64,000 bases of DNA from Sphingomonas adhaesiva. GTDB lineage: Bacteria > Pseudomonadota > Alphaproteobacteria > Sphingomonadales > Sphingomonadaceae. A model generated the notes under the pieces. It had not been told where the DNA came from, did no database searches, and was given only the letters and a program-made list of their open reading frames with translations. Positions within the stretch are counted from its first letter, which is position 1. Every line of letters starts with the position of its first letter. This document shows positions 36,970 through 46,062 of this stretch, piece after piece. The translations under genes were made by a program, and so were the position numbers. The DNA is taken from positions 62,001-126,000 of the forward strand of contig NZ_NWVC01000005.1 in assembly GCF_002374855.1 (NCBI RefSeq), read 5' to 3'.

Positions 36970-39651
36970 ATGGCCACGCTTCCTCCGATCACCAACAATC
37001 CCGATGTCCGTTACCTGGGCCGCGTTCTGGGCGACGTGATCCGCGCCTATGGCGGGGAGAAACTGTACGAGCGGACCGAGGCGATCCGTTCGGCATCGGT
37101 CGAGCGGCACCGCGGCAACCACCAGGCATCGCCCGATGCGGAGCTGGGGACGCTGGACCTGGACGAGACGCTCGACTTCGTGCGCGGGTTCATGCTGTTC
37201 TCGATGCTGGCCAACCTGGCCGAGGACCGGCAGGGGATCGCCGCGGAGGAGGGGGCCGACCTGGCCGCCGCGCTCGACCGGCTGTCGCGCGAGGGGATCG
37301 GGCGCGAGGCGGTGGCCGCGTTGCTGGACGATGCGCTGATCGCGCCGGTGCTGACCGCGCACCCCACCGAGGTGCGGCGCAAGAGCATGATCGACCACCG
37401 CAACCGCATCGCCCAGCTGATGGCGCTGCGCGACCGCGGGATCGAGACGACCCCGGACGGCGACCGGGTGGACGAGGCGATCGTGCGGCAGGTCGCGCTG
37501 CTGTGGCAGACGCGCGTGCTGCGGCGCGAGCGGCTGTACGTCGTCGACGAGGTGGACACCGCGCTCAGTTACCTGCGCGAGGTGTTCCTGCCGGTGATCC
37601 CGGCGCTGTACCAGCGCTGGGACCGCGCGATGGGCGAGCGCGTGCCGTCGTTCCTGAAGCCGGGCAGCTGGATCGGCGGCGACCGCGACGGCAACCCGTT
37701 CGTCACCGCCGATTCGCTGCGCACCGCGCTGGCGAAGGCGGCGCAGGCGGTGCTGGGCTTCTACATGGACCAGCTGCACGCGATGGGATCGGAACTGTCG
37801 ATCTCCGCGCACCATGCGGCGGTCGACGAGGGCGTGCTGGCGCTGGCCGAGGCGAGCGGCGACACCGCCGAGAGCCGCAGCGACGAGCCGTATCGCCGCG
37901 CGCTGTCGGGGATCTATGCGCGCGTCGCGGCGACGTACCGTGCGATCACCGGGCAGGCGCCGCCGCGGCCGGGGCATCTGAGCGGCGCGCCCTATCCCGA
38001 TCCGGCCGCGCTGCGCGCCGACCTGGTGACGCTGGCGCGGCCGCTGTCGGGCAATGGCGACGGCCTGCTGGGCACCGGCGGCGCGCTGGGGCGGCTGATC
38101 CGCGCGGTCGAGGTGTTCGGTTTCCACCTGGCCACGCTGGACCTGCGGCAGAACAGTGCGGTGCACGAGCGCGTGGTGGCCGAGATGCTGGCCAAGGCCG
38201 GCGTGTGCGACGATTATGCGGCGCTGGGCGAGGATGCGCGCGTCATGCTGCTGCGCCAGGAACTGGCCACGCCGCGCCCGCTGACCAGCCCGTTCGCCGA
38301 TTATTCGGAGGAGACCGCATCCGAACTGGCGATCGTCCGCGCGGCGGCGGCGGCGCATGCGACCTACGGCGCGGCGTGCATCCGCCAGTATATCGTGTCG
38401 ATGACCAAGTCGGTGTCGGACCTGCTGGAAGTGCACCTGCTGCTGAAGGAAGTCGGCCTGTACCGCCCGGGTGGCGAGGATAGCGCCGCGACCGCCGCGA
38501 TCATGGCCACGCCGCTGTTCGAGACGATCGAGGATCTGGAGGCGGCACCGGCGATCATGACCGAATGGTTCGCGATTCCGGAGGTGCGCGGCATCGCCAC
38601 CGCGCGCGGCCACCAGGAAGTGATGATCGGTTATTCCGACAGCAACAAGGACGGCGGGTACCTGACGTCGACGTGGCAATTGTCGAAGGCGTCGACGGCG
38701 CTGAAGCCGGTGTTCGACGCGGTGGGCGTCGGCATGCAGCTGTTCCACGGGCGCGGCGGCGCGGTGGGGCGCGGCGGCGGTTCGAGCTTCGCCGCGATCC
38801 GCGCGCAGCCGCCGGGCACGGTGCAGGGGCGCATCCGCATCACCGAACAGGGCGAGGTGATCGCGGGCAAGTACGGCACGCGCGAAAGCGCGACGACCAA
38901 CCTGGAGGCGATGGCATCGGCGACGCTGCTGGCCAGCCTGGAGCCGGCGCAGCTGTCGAACGGCGAGAATGCGACGTTCGGCGCGGCGATGGACGCGCTG
39001 TCGGAGGCGGCGTTCCACGCCTATCGCGGGCTGGTGTACGGGACCGAGGGGTTCCGCACCTTCTTCCGCCAGATGACGCCGATCGCCGAGATTGCCGGCC
39101 TCAAGATCGGCAGCCGCCCGGCCAGCCGCAAGCAATCCGACGCGATCGAGGACCTGCGCGCCATCCCGTGGGTGTTCAGCTGGGCGCAGGCGCGCGTCAT
39201 GCTGCCGGGCTGGTACGGCGTGGGGCAGGCGATCGCCGCGTTCGAGGACCGCGGCCTGCTGCGCGAGATGGCACAGGGCTGGCCGCTGTTCGCCGCGACG
39301 CTGGCGAACATGGAGATGGTGCTGGCCAAGTCCGACATGGGGATCGCCGGCCGCTATGCCGGGCTGGTCGAGGACGATGCCTTGCGCGACGCGGTGTTCG
39401 GCCGCATCCGTGACGGCTGGCAGCAGACGCACGACGGCTTGCTGGACGTGACCGGGCAGGCGCATCTGCTGGAACGCCACCCGGCGCTGGATGCGTCGAT
39501 CCGCCTGCGGCTGCCCTATATCGAGCCGCTGAACCTGTTGCAGATCGAGCTGATGAAGCGGCACCGCGCGGGCGAGGATGACGAGCGCGTGCGGCAGGGC
39601 ATCCTGCTGTCGATCAACGCGATCGCGACCGCGCTGCGCAATTCGGGCTGA
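36970..39651 (+). CDS. ppc: Phosphoenolpyruvate carboxylase
   Basis: The 893-residue enzyme adds bicarbonate to phosphoenolpyruvate to form oxaloacetate and so refills the TCA cycle. The catalytic histidine is in VLTAHPTEVRRKS near residue 131, GGDRDGNPFVT lies near 237, GYSDSNKDGGYL near 555 and the glycine loop HGRGGAVGRGGGS near 593. The C-terminus ends LRNSG, close to the usual NTG that closes the aspartate-inhibition site. The ATG at 36970 has AAAGG five bases upstream and begins the family-like sequence; 32 bases separate it from the lipoprotein gene. It is cytoplasmic and expected to be regulated by acetyl-CoA and aspartate. Confidence 0.96.
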   Translation: MATLPPITNNPDVRYLGRVLGDVIRAYGGEKLYERTEAIRSASVERHRGNHQASPDAELGTLDLDETLDFVRGFMLFSMLANLAEDRQGIAAEEGADLAAALDRLSREGIGREAVAALLDDALIAPVLTAHPTEVRRKSMIDHRNRIAQLMALRDRGIETTPDGDRVDEAIVRQVALLWQTRVLRRERLYVVDEVDTALSYLREVFLPVIPALYQRWDRAMGERVPSFLKPGSWIGGDRDGNPFVTADSLRTALAKAAQAVLGFYMDQLHAMGSELSISAHHAAVDEGVLALAEASGDTAESRSDEPYRRALSGIYARVAATYRAITGQAPPRPGHLSGAPYPDPAALRADLVTLARPLSGNGDGLLGTGGALGRLIRAVEVFGFHLATLDLRQNSAVHERVVAEMLAKAGVCDDYAALGEDARVMLLRQELATPRPLTSPFADYSEETASELAIVRAAAAAHATYGAACIRQYIVSMTKSVSDLLEVHLLLKEVGLYRPGGEDSAATAAIMATPLFETIEDLEAAPAIMTEWFAIPEVRGIATARGHQEVMIGYSDSNKDGGYLTSTWQLSKASTALKPVFDAVGVGMQLFHGRGGAVGRGGGSSFAAIRAQPPGTVQGRIRITEQGEVIAGKYGTRESATTNLEAMASATLLASLEPAQLSNGENATFGAAMDALSEAAFHAYRGLVYGTEGFRTFFRQMTPIAEIAGLKIGSRPASRKQSDAIEDLRAIPWVFSWAQARVMLPGWYGVGQAIAAFEDRGLLREMAQGWPLFAATLANMEMVLAKSDMGIAGRYAGLVEDDALRDAVFGRIRDGWQQTHDGLLDVTGQAHLLERHPALDASIRLRLPYIEPLNLLQIELMKRHRAGEDDERVRQGILLSINAIATALRNSG

Positions 39652-39977
39652 CGCGCCCCGACGTCGCGAATGTTGCGAATGTTGAGACGCCGGCGCGGTG
39701 CGACGTCGCCTGCGCGGCGCGCGGGTGTCGCGTCGCGGGCGCGTGGGTGGCGCGTGCGCGCGACCTGCCCCGCGCGGGCGCGGGTGCATGTGGTGGGGGA
39801 TCGACGCTGCGAAGGAGCGCCGCGACCATGGCAGAGGCGGGGCGTGTAGGACAGCGCCGTGCCTGCCAGAGGCGGGGCGGGGCGGACCCGCGCGCCCGCG
39901 TTGCATCCGGGCCGGAGGTCGCGATAGGTTCGGCGCCGACAAGGTCGATGGGCCGTATGGATTGGGGAGGATGGGGA
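39652..39977. other. Non-coding stretch after ppc
   Basis: No convincing gene is seen; open frames here are low-complexity arginine/alanine translations of GC-rich sequence. A short direct repeat (GCGAATGTT twice, near 39666-39683) and two copies of GAGGCGGGGCG (near 39834 and 39872) are present. No terminator with a T-run is visible. Confidence 0.4.
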
Positions 39978-40310
39978 ATGGGCGGATTGCGTCTGCTGCT
40001 GGTCGCGGGGTGGCTGGCGCTGGCCGGCTATACCGGGATGGTGATCGCGCGGCACGGCATGGACCTGTTGCCGATATTCCTGGGCGATATCGCGCGCGGC
40101 GGCTGGCCGGGGCAGTTCAACGCCGATTTCCTGTGTTTCCTGACGCTGTCGGCGCTGTGGACCGCGTGGCGCAACCGCTTTTCGCCCGCCGGGCTGGCGC
40201 TGGCCGTGGTGGCGTTCTTCGGCGGGGCGGGGTTCCTGCTGCCGTATCTGTTGTACCTGAGCGTGCGCGAGCGCGGCGACGTGGCGGCGATGCTGACGGG
40301 GCGGGGCTGA
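39978..40310 (+). CDS. Small membrane protein, DUF2834-like
   Basis: The 110-residue protein has three hydrophobic segments (about residues 3-22, 45-58 and 68-95) and resembles the DUF2834 family, with FLTLSALWTAWRNRFSPAG and a final LPYLLYLSVRERG. The ATG at 39978 is preceded by GGGGAGG seven bases upstream; in-frame ATGs at 39948 and 39957 exist but lack such a site. It is an inner-membrane protein of unknown function. Its last codons (LTGRG) already belong to the tandem repeat that follows, so the end of the gene may have been formed by repeat growth. Confidence 0.6.
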   Translation: MGGLRLLLVAGWLALAGYTGMVIARHGMDLLPIFLGDIARGGWPGQFNADFLCFLTLSALWTAWRNRFSPAGLALAVVAFFGGAGFLLPYLLYLSVRERGDVAAMLTGRG

Positions 40311-40367
40311 CGGGGCGGCGGCTGACGGGCCGGGGCTGACGGGCTGGGGGCTGACGGGCCGGGGCCG
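40293..40367. repeat. GC-rich tandem repeat, about five copies of a 14-15 base unit
   Basis: The unit is close to CTGACGGGSYGGGG and occurs five times in a row with small changes. The first copy encodes the end of the DUF2834-like protein and its stop; the rest lies between this gene and the convergent ClC gene. Confidence 0.8.
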
Positions 40368-40380
40368 GGCGTAGCGCGCG

Positions 40381-41688
40381 TTACTGCCCGACGAAGGTGC
40401 GCGACAGGCCGTGGTAGAGCTTTTCGCGGCAGACCCAGCGGCTGGCGGCGTCGGCGATGAAGGCGGTGGCGAACATCGGCAGCATCAGCCCGCGGCTGGC
40501 GGTGGTTTCGGACAGGATGATGACCGCGGTCAGCGGCGCGCGCACCACGCCCGCGAAATAGGCCACCATCCCCAGGATGACGACCGCGGAGGCCGGATCG
40601 GACGGGAACAGTTCGCGCAGCAGGTTGCCGACCCCCGCACCGACCGCGAGCGAGGGGGCGAAGATGCCGCCCGGCAGCCCGGCGACCGCGGTGGCGAGCG
40701 TCGCGGCGAACTTCGCGGGGCCGAACCACAGCGGCGCGTCGACGCCGGTAATCATCGCGCGCGCCGCCGAATAGCCGGTGCCCCAGGTCAGCCCGGTCGC
40801 GACGCCGAGCACCGCGACCACGGTGCCGCAGCCGCCGGCGAACAGCAGCGGATGCGCGCGCGACCATTGCGACAGGCGGTGGCGGCCATTGGCCATCCCC
40901 AGCATCAGCCGCGCGAACAGCCCGCCGGCCATCCCGCCGACGACCCCCGCGACCGGCGCGATCAACAGCGCCGACACGATCGGCAGATGCGCGCCGATCA
41001 GCCCGAAATAGACATAGTCGCCCTGTACCGACTGCGCGACCATGCCCGCGATGACGATCGCCGACAGGACCAGCAGCGTGACCCGCTGTTCATAGGCCGA
41101 CGCCAGTTCCTCGATCGCGAACAGCAGCCCGGCGAGCGGGGTGTTGAACGCCGCCGCGACGCCCGCCGCGCCGCCCGCGATCACCACCGGCATCCGCAGC
41201 GGCACGCGCAGCAGCCGGTGGCTGATGCCCATCACCGCGGCGGCAAGCTGTACCGTCGGCCCTTCGCGCCCGACCGAGGCGCCGCCGGCGACCGCGCCGA
41301 GCGTCAGCACCGCCTTCACCGACACGGTGCGGGGCGAGATGAGCGAGCGGGTGGCGCCCTGCGGATCCTCGCTGGCGGCGATCACCTGCGGGATGCCCGA
41401 TCCGCGCGCCAGCGGGGCGAGCCGGCGGGTCAGCCACGCCAGCGCGACGAACAGCAGCGGGGTGACGACCAGCGGGGCGTAGCGATGGGCGCGCGCCTGC
41501 GCCGCGAAGAAGGCGCCGGCCGCATCGGAGGCGGCGGCGAACAGGGTGGCGACCAGCCCGATCGCGACCGCGCCGGTCAGGATCGCCAGGCGGGTGCGGA
41601 AACGGACCGAGCGCGGGCCGGTGGCGCGCATCAGCGCCAGATAGCGGGCGCGCGTCCAGCGGCGCGGGGGGCGGGGGCGGTCGGTCAT
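40381..41688 (-). CDS. ClC-family chloride channel or H+/Cl- exchanger
   Basis: The 435-residue membrane protein has the three ClC signatures that line the anion path: GSGIPQV near residue 96, GREGPTV near residue 138 and GGIFAPSLAVGAG near residue 335. The glutamate in GREGP is the gating/external glutamate. The exchanger type also needs an inner glutamate, which I could not place with confidence, so channel or exchanger is open. There is no C-terminal CBS pair, as expected for short bacterial forms. The gene follows the aminopeptidase N gene on the same strand with a 28-base gap and may be co-transcribed with it. Confidence 0.9.
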   Translation of the reverse strand: MTDRPRPPRRWTRARYLALMRATGPRSVRFRTRLAILTGAVAIGLVATLFAAASDAAGAFFAAQARAHRYAPLVVTPLLFVALAWLTRRLAPLARGSGIPQVIAASEDPQGATRSLISPRTVSVKAVLTLGAVAGGASVGREGPTVQLAAAVMGISHRLLRVPLRMPVVIAGGAAGVAAAFNTPLAGLLFAIEELASAYEQRVTLLVLSAIVIAGMVAQSVQGDYVYFGLIGAHLPIVSALLIAPVAGVVGGMAGGLFARLMLGMANGRHRLSQWSRAHPLLFAGGCGTVVAVLGVATGLTWGTGYSAARAMITGVDAPLWFGPAKFAATLATAVAGLPGGIFAPSLAVGAGVGNLLRELFPSDPASAVVILGMVAYFAGVVRAPLTAVIILSETTASRGLMLPMFATAFIADAASRWVCREKLYHGLSRTFVGQ

Positions 41689-41716
41689 GCGTCAGCGGGC
41701 ACCGATGCGGTTCCCG

Positions 41717-44323
41717 TCATCCCTCCAGGCTTTTCGAGGCCTGTTCGAACAGATCCTTCGAGATGTCCGGCGTGGCGACGATCCGCGCCAGTTCGGCGCG
41801 CATCCGGTCGGCGCGCACCGGATCGAAACGGCGCCAGCGGCCGAGCGGGGGCAGCAGCTTCGCCGCGGTCTGCGGGTTGAGCGCGTCGAGCGCGAGCAGC
41901 TGGTCGGCCAGCCAGCGATAGCCGTCGCCGCCATCGGCATGGAAGGCACGCTGGTTGGCGCCGAACGCGCCGATCAGCGCGCGCGCGCGATTGGGGTTGG
42001 CGAGCGTGAAATCGGGATGCTGCGCCAGTTCGGCGACCAGCGCGGGCGTATCCTCCAGCGGGGACAGCGCCTGCGTCTGGAACCATTTGTCGAGCACCAG
42101 CGCATTGCCGGCATAGCGATGGTAGAAGACGTCGAGCGCGGCGTCGCGCTGCGCCGAGCGGCCCCCGACCAGGGTGGTCAGCGCGCCGTGGCGGTCGGTC
42201 ATGTTGTCCGCCGCCTCGAACTGCGCATAGGCGAGCGCGGGGGCATCGGCCGCGCCGGATGCGGCGACATAGCCGAGCGCGACGTTGCGCAGGCGGCGGA
42301 TGCCCTTGTCTTCGGGCGTATAGGCGAACGGGCGGCGCAGCGCGGGGTCGCAGGCGGCGCGCCAGCGCGCGTCGAGCGCGCGGCCCAGATCGCGGCGCAG
42401 CGCCTCGCGCGCCTGGAAGATCGCTTCGGGATCGACGGTGGACAATTGGTCGCCGATGAAGCTTTCGGCGGGCAGCAGCACCGCCTCCGCGACGAACGCG
42501 CGGTCGAGCGTCGGATCGTCGAGCGTGTCGGCGACCGCGGCGATCACCGCGGCGTGATCCGCCTCCCCCTCCACGGTCGCGGCGACGAGCGTGTCGAGCA
42601 TCAGCTGCTGCATCGCCTCGTACCGCGCGAAGGGATCGTCGTCGTGCCGCGCGAGGAAGGCGAGGTCGGCCGCCGACCGGTCGCTGTCGATGACCACCGG
42701 CGCGGAAAAGCCGCGGTTGAGCGAGACGACCGGGCGTTCGGTGACTGTTTCGAAGGTAATGCTGGCGGCGGTGTCGGACAGGATGACGAGCCGTTCGTCG
42801 CCGAGCGGGCGGCCGGTTTCGGCACCGAACAGCCGCAGCCGCAGCGGCAGCACCTGCGGCTGCTTGTGCGTCTGGCCGGGGGTGTCGGGCACCTTCTGCG
42901 CCAGATGGAGCGTCGCGCGGCCGCTGCCGGGCTGGTGATCGAGCGTGGCGGACACGCGCGGGGTGCCGGCCTGGCTGTACCACAGGCGGAAGCGCGTGAG
43001 GTCGACGCCGCCCGCCTCCTCCATGCAGGCCACGAAATCCTCGCAGGTGGCGGCGGTGCCGTCGAATCGGTCGAAATAGAGGTCGGTGGCGGCGCGGAAG
43101 CGTTCGGGGCCGAGGATGGTGGCCATCATGCGGATCAGCTCCGCACCCTTGTTGTAGATGGTCGCGGTGTAGAAATTGCCGATCTCGATATAGCTTTCCG
43201 GGCGGACCGGATGCGCCAGCGGGCCGGCATCCTCCGGGAATTGCGCGGCGCGCAGCCCGCGCACATCCTCGATCCGCTTGACCGCGGCCGATCCCTGATC
43301 GGCGGAGAAGCCCTGATCGCGATAGACGGTGAACCCTTCCTTCAGGCTCAGCTGGAACCAGTCGCGGCAGGTGATGCGGTTGCCCGACCAGTTGTGGAAA
43401 TATTCGTGCGCCACCACCGCGGCGATCGCGTCATAATCCCAGTCGGTGGCGGTATCCGGGTCGGCGAGGATGTAGCGGCTGTTGAAGATGTTCAGCCCCT
43501 TGTTCTCCATCGCGCCGAAGTTGAAATCGTCGACCGCGACGATGTTGAACACGTCGAGGTCGTATTCGCGGCCATAGACGCGTTCGTCCCAGGCCATCGC
43601 CAGCTGGAGCGCGTGGAGCGCGTGGCCGGTGCGCGCCAGATCGGCCGCGCGCACCCAGATGCCGAGGTCGACGACGCGGCCCGAGCGGGTGGTGAAGGTG
43701 CCGCGATTGACCGCCAGGTTGCCCGCCACCAGCGCGAACAGGTACGACGGCTTGGGATAGGGATCGTGCCATTCGGCCCAGTGCGTGCCGTCGGCGTTGT
43801 CGCCGGCCGCGACCGGATCGCCATTGGCGAGCAGCACCGGGAAGCGCGCCTTGTCCGCGGTCATCCGTACGCGATAGGTGGACAGGACGTCGGGGCGATC
43901 GGGGAACCAGGTGATGCGGCGGAACCCCTCCGCCTCGCATTGCGTGCACAGGATCCCGCCCGAGGCGTAGAGGCCCATCAGCTGGGTGTTTCGATCGGGC
44001 GCGATCTCCACCTCGGTTTCGATCACGTGCGCTTCGCCCGGCAGCGCGAGCACCAGCTGTCCGCCGACGATCCGCCAGTCGTCGACCGCGATGCCGTCGA
44101 CCCGCACCGCCAGCGGCACCTGCCCCGCGCCGTCGAGCCGCAGCGGTTCGTCGTGCGCGCCGCTGCGCACCACCTCCAGCCGGGCGCGGACGCGCGTGGC
44201 GAGCGGATCGAGCGCGACGTCGAGCGCGACCTGCGGCACCTGCCAGGCGGGTGGGGCATAGTCGCTGCGCCGTGTCACCACGGGCGTGGCGGGGGCGGCG
44301 GCGGTTGCGCGGGTGTCGGCCAT
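41717..44323 (-). CDS. pepN: Aminopeptidase N (M1 family)
   Basis: The 868-residue protein matches E. coli PepN in length and layout. The exopeptidase motif is GAMENKG near residue 270, and the zinc site is HEYFHNWSGNRIT near residue 305 with the third ligand in LSLKEGFTVYRDQ. It removes N-terminal residues from peptides in the cytoplasm. The start at 44323 (MADTRATAAAPATP) leaves an N-terminal tail of about 30 residues before the domain; a further ATG at 44359 overlaps the divergent M28 gene. No ribosome site is obvious at either. The C-terminal helical domain is complete. Confidence 0.94.
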   Translation of the reverse strand: MADTRATAAAPATPVVTRRSDYAPPAWQVPQVALDVALDPLATRVRARLEVVRSGAHDEPLRLDGAGQVPLAVRVDGIAVDDWRIVGGQLVLALPGEAHVIETEVEIAPDRNTQLMGLYASGGILCTQCEAEGFRRITWFPDRPDVLSTYRVRMTADKARFPVLLANGDPVAAGDNADGTHWAEWHDPYPKPSYLFALVAGNLAVNRGTFTTRSGRVVDLGIWVRAADLARTGHALHALQLAMAWDERVYGREYDLDVFNIVAVDDFNFGAMENKGLNIFNSRYILADPDTATDWDYDAIAAVVAHEYFHNWSGNRITCRDWFQLSLKEGFTVYRDQGFSADQGSAAVKRIEDVRGLRAAQFPEDAGPLAHPVRPESYIEIGNFYTATIYNKGAELIRMMATILGPERFRAATDLYFDRFDGTAATCEDFVACMEEAGGVDLTRFRLWYSQAGTPRVSATLDHQPGSGRATLHLAQKVPDTPGQTHKQPQVLPLRLRLFGAETGRPLGDERLVILSDTAASITFETVTERPVVSLNRGFSAPVVIDSDRSAADLAFLARHDDDPFARYEAMQQLMLDTLVAATVEGEADHAAVIAAVADTLDDPTLDRAFVAEAVLLPAESFIGDQLSTVDPEAIFQAREALRRDLGRALDARWRAACDPALRRPFAYTPEDKGIRRLRNVALGYVAASGAADAPALAYAQFEAADNMTDRHGALTTLVGGRSAQRDAALDVFYHRYAGNALVLDKWFQTQALSPLEDTPALVAELAQHPDFTLANPNRARALIGAFGANQRAFHADGGDGYRWLADQLLALDALNPQTAAKLLPPLGRWRRFDPVRADRMRAELARIVATPDISKDLFEQASKSLEG

Positions 44324-44349
44324 GACCGGGACTATAGCCGGCGCGGCCG

Positions 44350-46053
44350 ATGGTTCCATCGCAAAGCTTGCCTCGCCGCTTCAGGATCGTATCATCGGTG
44401 ACGGTCGCTCCGCCATTGTTCAGAAAGTCCCGTATCTTGTCCCGTATCGCCCGATCGCTTGCGCTTGCCCTGTTGCCGCTGTCCGCCATCGCGTCCGCCC
44501 AGGGCGCCGCGCCGCTGTCGCCCGAGGAAGCGGCGCTGAAGTCGCATGTGATGTTCCTGGCGTCCGATGCGATGAAGGGGCGCGATGCGGGCAGCGGGGA
44601 GTATGACATCGCCGCCGCCTATGTCGCGGCGCAGTTCCAGGCCGCCGGGCTGACCCCCATGGGCGCGAACGGCAGCTATCTGCAACCCGTGCCGCTGGTC
44701 GCGTACAAGCTGGCCGACGGCGCGCGCGCCGCGCTGGCGGACGGGGCGGCGCTGGAGCCGGGCAAGGATATCGCGATCGCCGCCAACCCCGCCGCCAGGG
44801 CGACCGCGGTCAGCGCGCCGGTGGTGTTCGTCGGCCACGGGCTGGAGGCGCCGGCGTTCGGGCTGGACGATTATGCCGGCGTGGACGTGCGCGGCAAGAT
44901 CGTCGCGTACGTCGGCGGGGCGCCCGCCGGTCTGCCGAGCGAGGTGGCCGCGACGATGGGCGGGCCGCAGGAGCGGCTGCGCGCCGCGGCGGCGCATGGC
45001 GCGGTGGGCGCGATCGCGCTGGCCGACCTGCGCACCGCCGGGCGCGGATCGCCCGCCTTCGCCGGCGCGGTCACCGCGCAGGGCAGCGAGCGCGTGACCT
45101 GGGCCACCCCCGCCGGGGTCGGCAACAGCGCGACGCCCGCCACCCCGCTGCTCGCCACGCTGTCGCCCGCGGGCGGGGCGAAGCTGTTCGGGAAGGCGTG
45201 GCCAGCGATCGTCAAGGCGGCGGCGCGCAAGACGCTGCGCCGCGTGCCCGCGGTATCGGTCGCGCCGCTGACCGTGACGAGCGCCACGACGTTCCGCGCG
45301 ATGCCCAGCAGCAACGTCGTGGGCATGCTGCCCGGCAGCGACCCGGCGCTGGCGGGCGAGATGGTGGTGCTGTCCGCGCATCTGGACCATGTCGGAGTCG
45401 GCAAGCCGGTGAACGGCGATGCCATCTATAACGGGGCGATGGACGATGCGGTGGGGATTGCCACGCTGATCGAGGAAGCGCGCCGGTTCAAGGCGGCGGG
45501 CACCGCGCCCAGGCGCAGCATCCTGTTCCTGGCGGTGACCGCGGAGGAAAAGGGGCTGGTGGGCAGCGACTATTTCGTCAACCACCCGCCGGTGCCGATC
45601 GACCGGATCGTCGCCGACGTGAACCTGGACATGCCGATCCTGACGTACCGGTTCGAGGATATGGTGGCGTTCGGCGGCGACCGGTCGACGCTGGGGCCGA
45701 TCATCGCGCGCGCCACGGGCGCGCTGGGCGTCGCGCTGTCACCCGATCCGATCCCGGAGATGTCGATCTTCGTGCGGTCCGACCATTACAATTTCGTGCG
45801 CAAGGGCGTGCCGTCGGTGTTCCTGTGGCCGGGGCTGAAGGGGCCGGGGCGCGCGGCGTTCGATACGTTCATGAACAATTGCTACCACCGGCCGTGCGAC
45901 GACCTGAACCAGCCGTTCCTGTGGGGCGAGGGCGTCAGGTTCCTGGACGCCAATTACCGCATCGCGCGCGAGATCGCGGATGCGCCGCAGCGCCCGGTGT
46001 GGAACAAGGGCGATTATTTCGGCACCCTCTACAAGGGGCCGATGGCGCCGTAG
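44350..46053 (+). CDS. M28-family metallopeptidase with PA domain, secreted
   Basis: The protein of up to 567 residues has a hydrophobic signal segment at about residues 33-50 (ARSLALALLPLSAIASAQG), a PA-like insert near residues 150-260, and an M28 catalytic domain. That domain has LSAHLDHVGVG near residue 340, GAMDDAVG near 367 and TAEEKGLVGSDYFV near 400. It is likely a periplasmic zinc aminopeptidase. The start is uncertain: the ATG at 44350 gives an N-terminus about 30 residues too long for a signal peptide. A GTG at 44398 or a TTG at 44437 would place the signal better, but none has a strong ribosome site. It is divergent from pepN. Confidence 0.85.
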   Translation: MVPSQSLPRRFRIVSSVTVAPPLFRKSRILSRIARSLALALLPLSAIASAQGAAPLSPEEAALKSHVMFLASDAMKGRDAGSGEYDIAAAYVAAQFQAAGLTPMGANGSYLQPVPLVAYKLADGARAALADGAALEPGKDIAIAANPAARATAVSAPVVFVGHGLEAPAFGLDDYAGVDVRGKIVAYVGGAPAGLPSEVAATMGGPQERLRAAAAHGAVGAIALADLRTAGRGSPAFAGAVTAQGSERVTWATPAGVGNSATPATPLLATLSPAGGAKLFGKAWPAIVKAAARKTLRRVPAVSVAPLTVTSATTFRAMPSSNVVGMLPGSDPALAGEMVVLSAHLDHVGVGKPVNGDAIYNGAMDDAVGIATLIEEARRFKAAGTAPRRSILFLAVTAEEKGLVGSDYFVNHPPVPIDRIVADVNLDMPILTYRFEDMVAFGGDRSTLGPIIARATGALGVALSPDPIPEMSIFVRSDHYNFVRKGVPSVFLWPGLKGPGRAAFDTFMNNCYHRPCDDLNQPFLWGEGVRFLDANYRIAREIADAPQRPVWNKGDYFGTLYKGPMAP

Positions 46054-46062
46054 GGGTAAGCG

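Noticed and set aside
36820..39942. Very long open frame on the minus strand across ppc
   Set aside because: Its translation is rich in arginine, glutamine and histidine, without domain features, and lies antisense to a complete ppc gene. It is a by-product of high GC at third positions.
39652..39977. Possible small genes after ppc
   Set aside because: All frames are low in complexity and lack ribosome sites; none resembles a protein.
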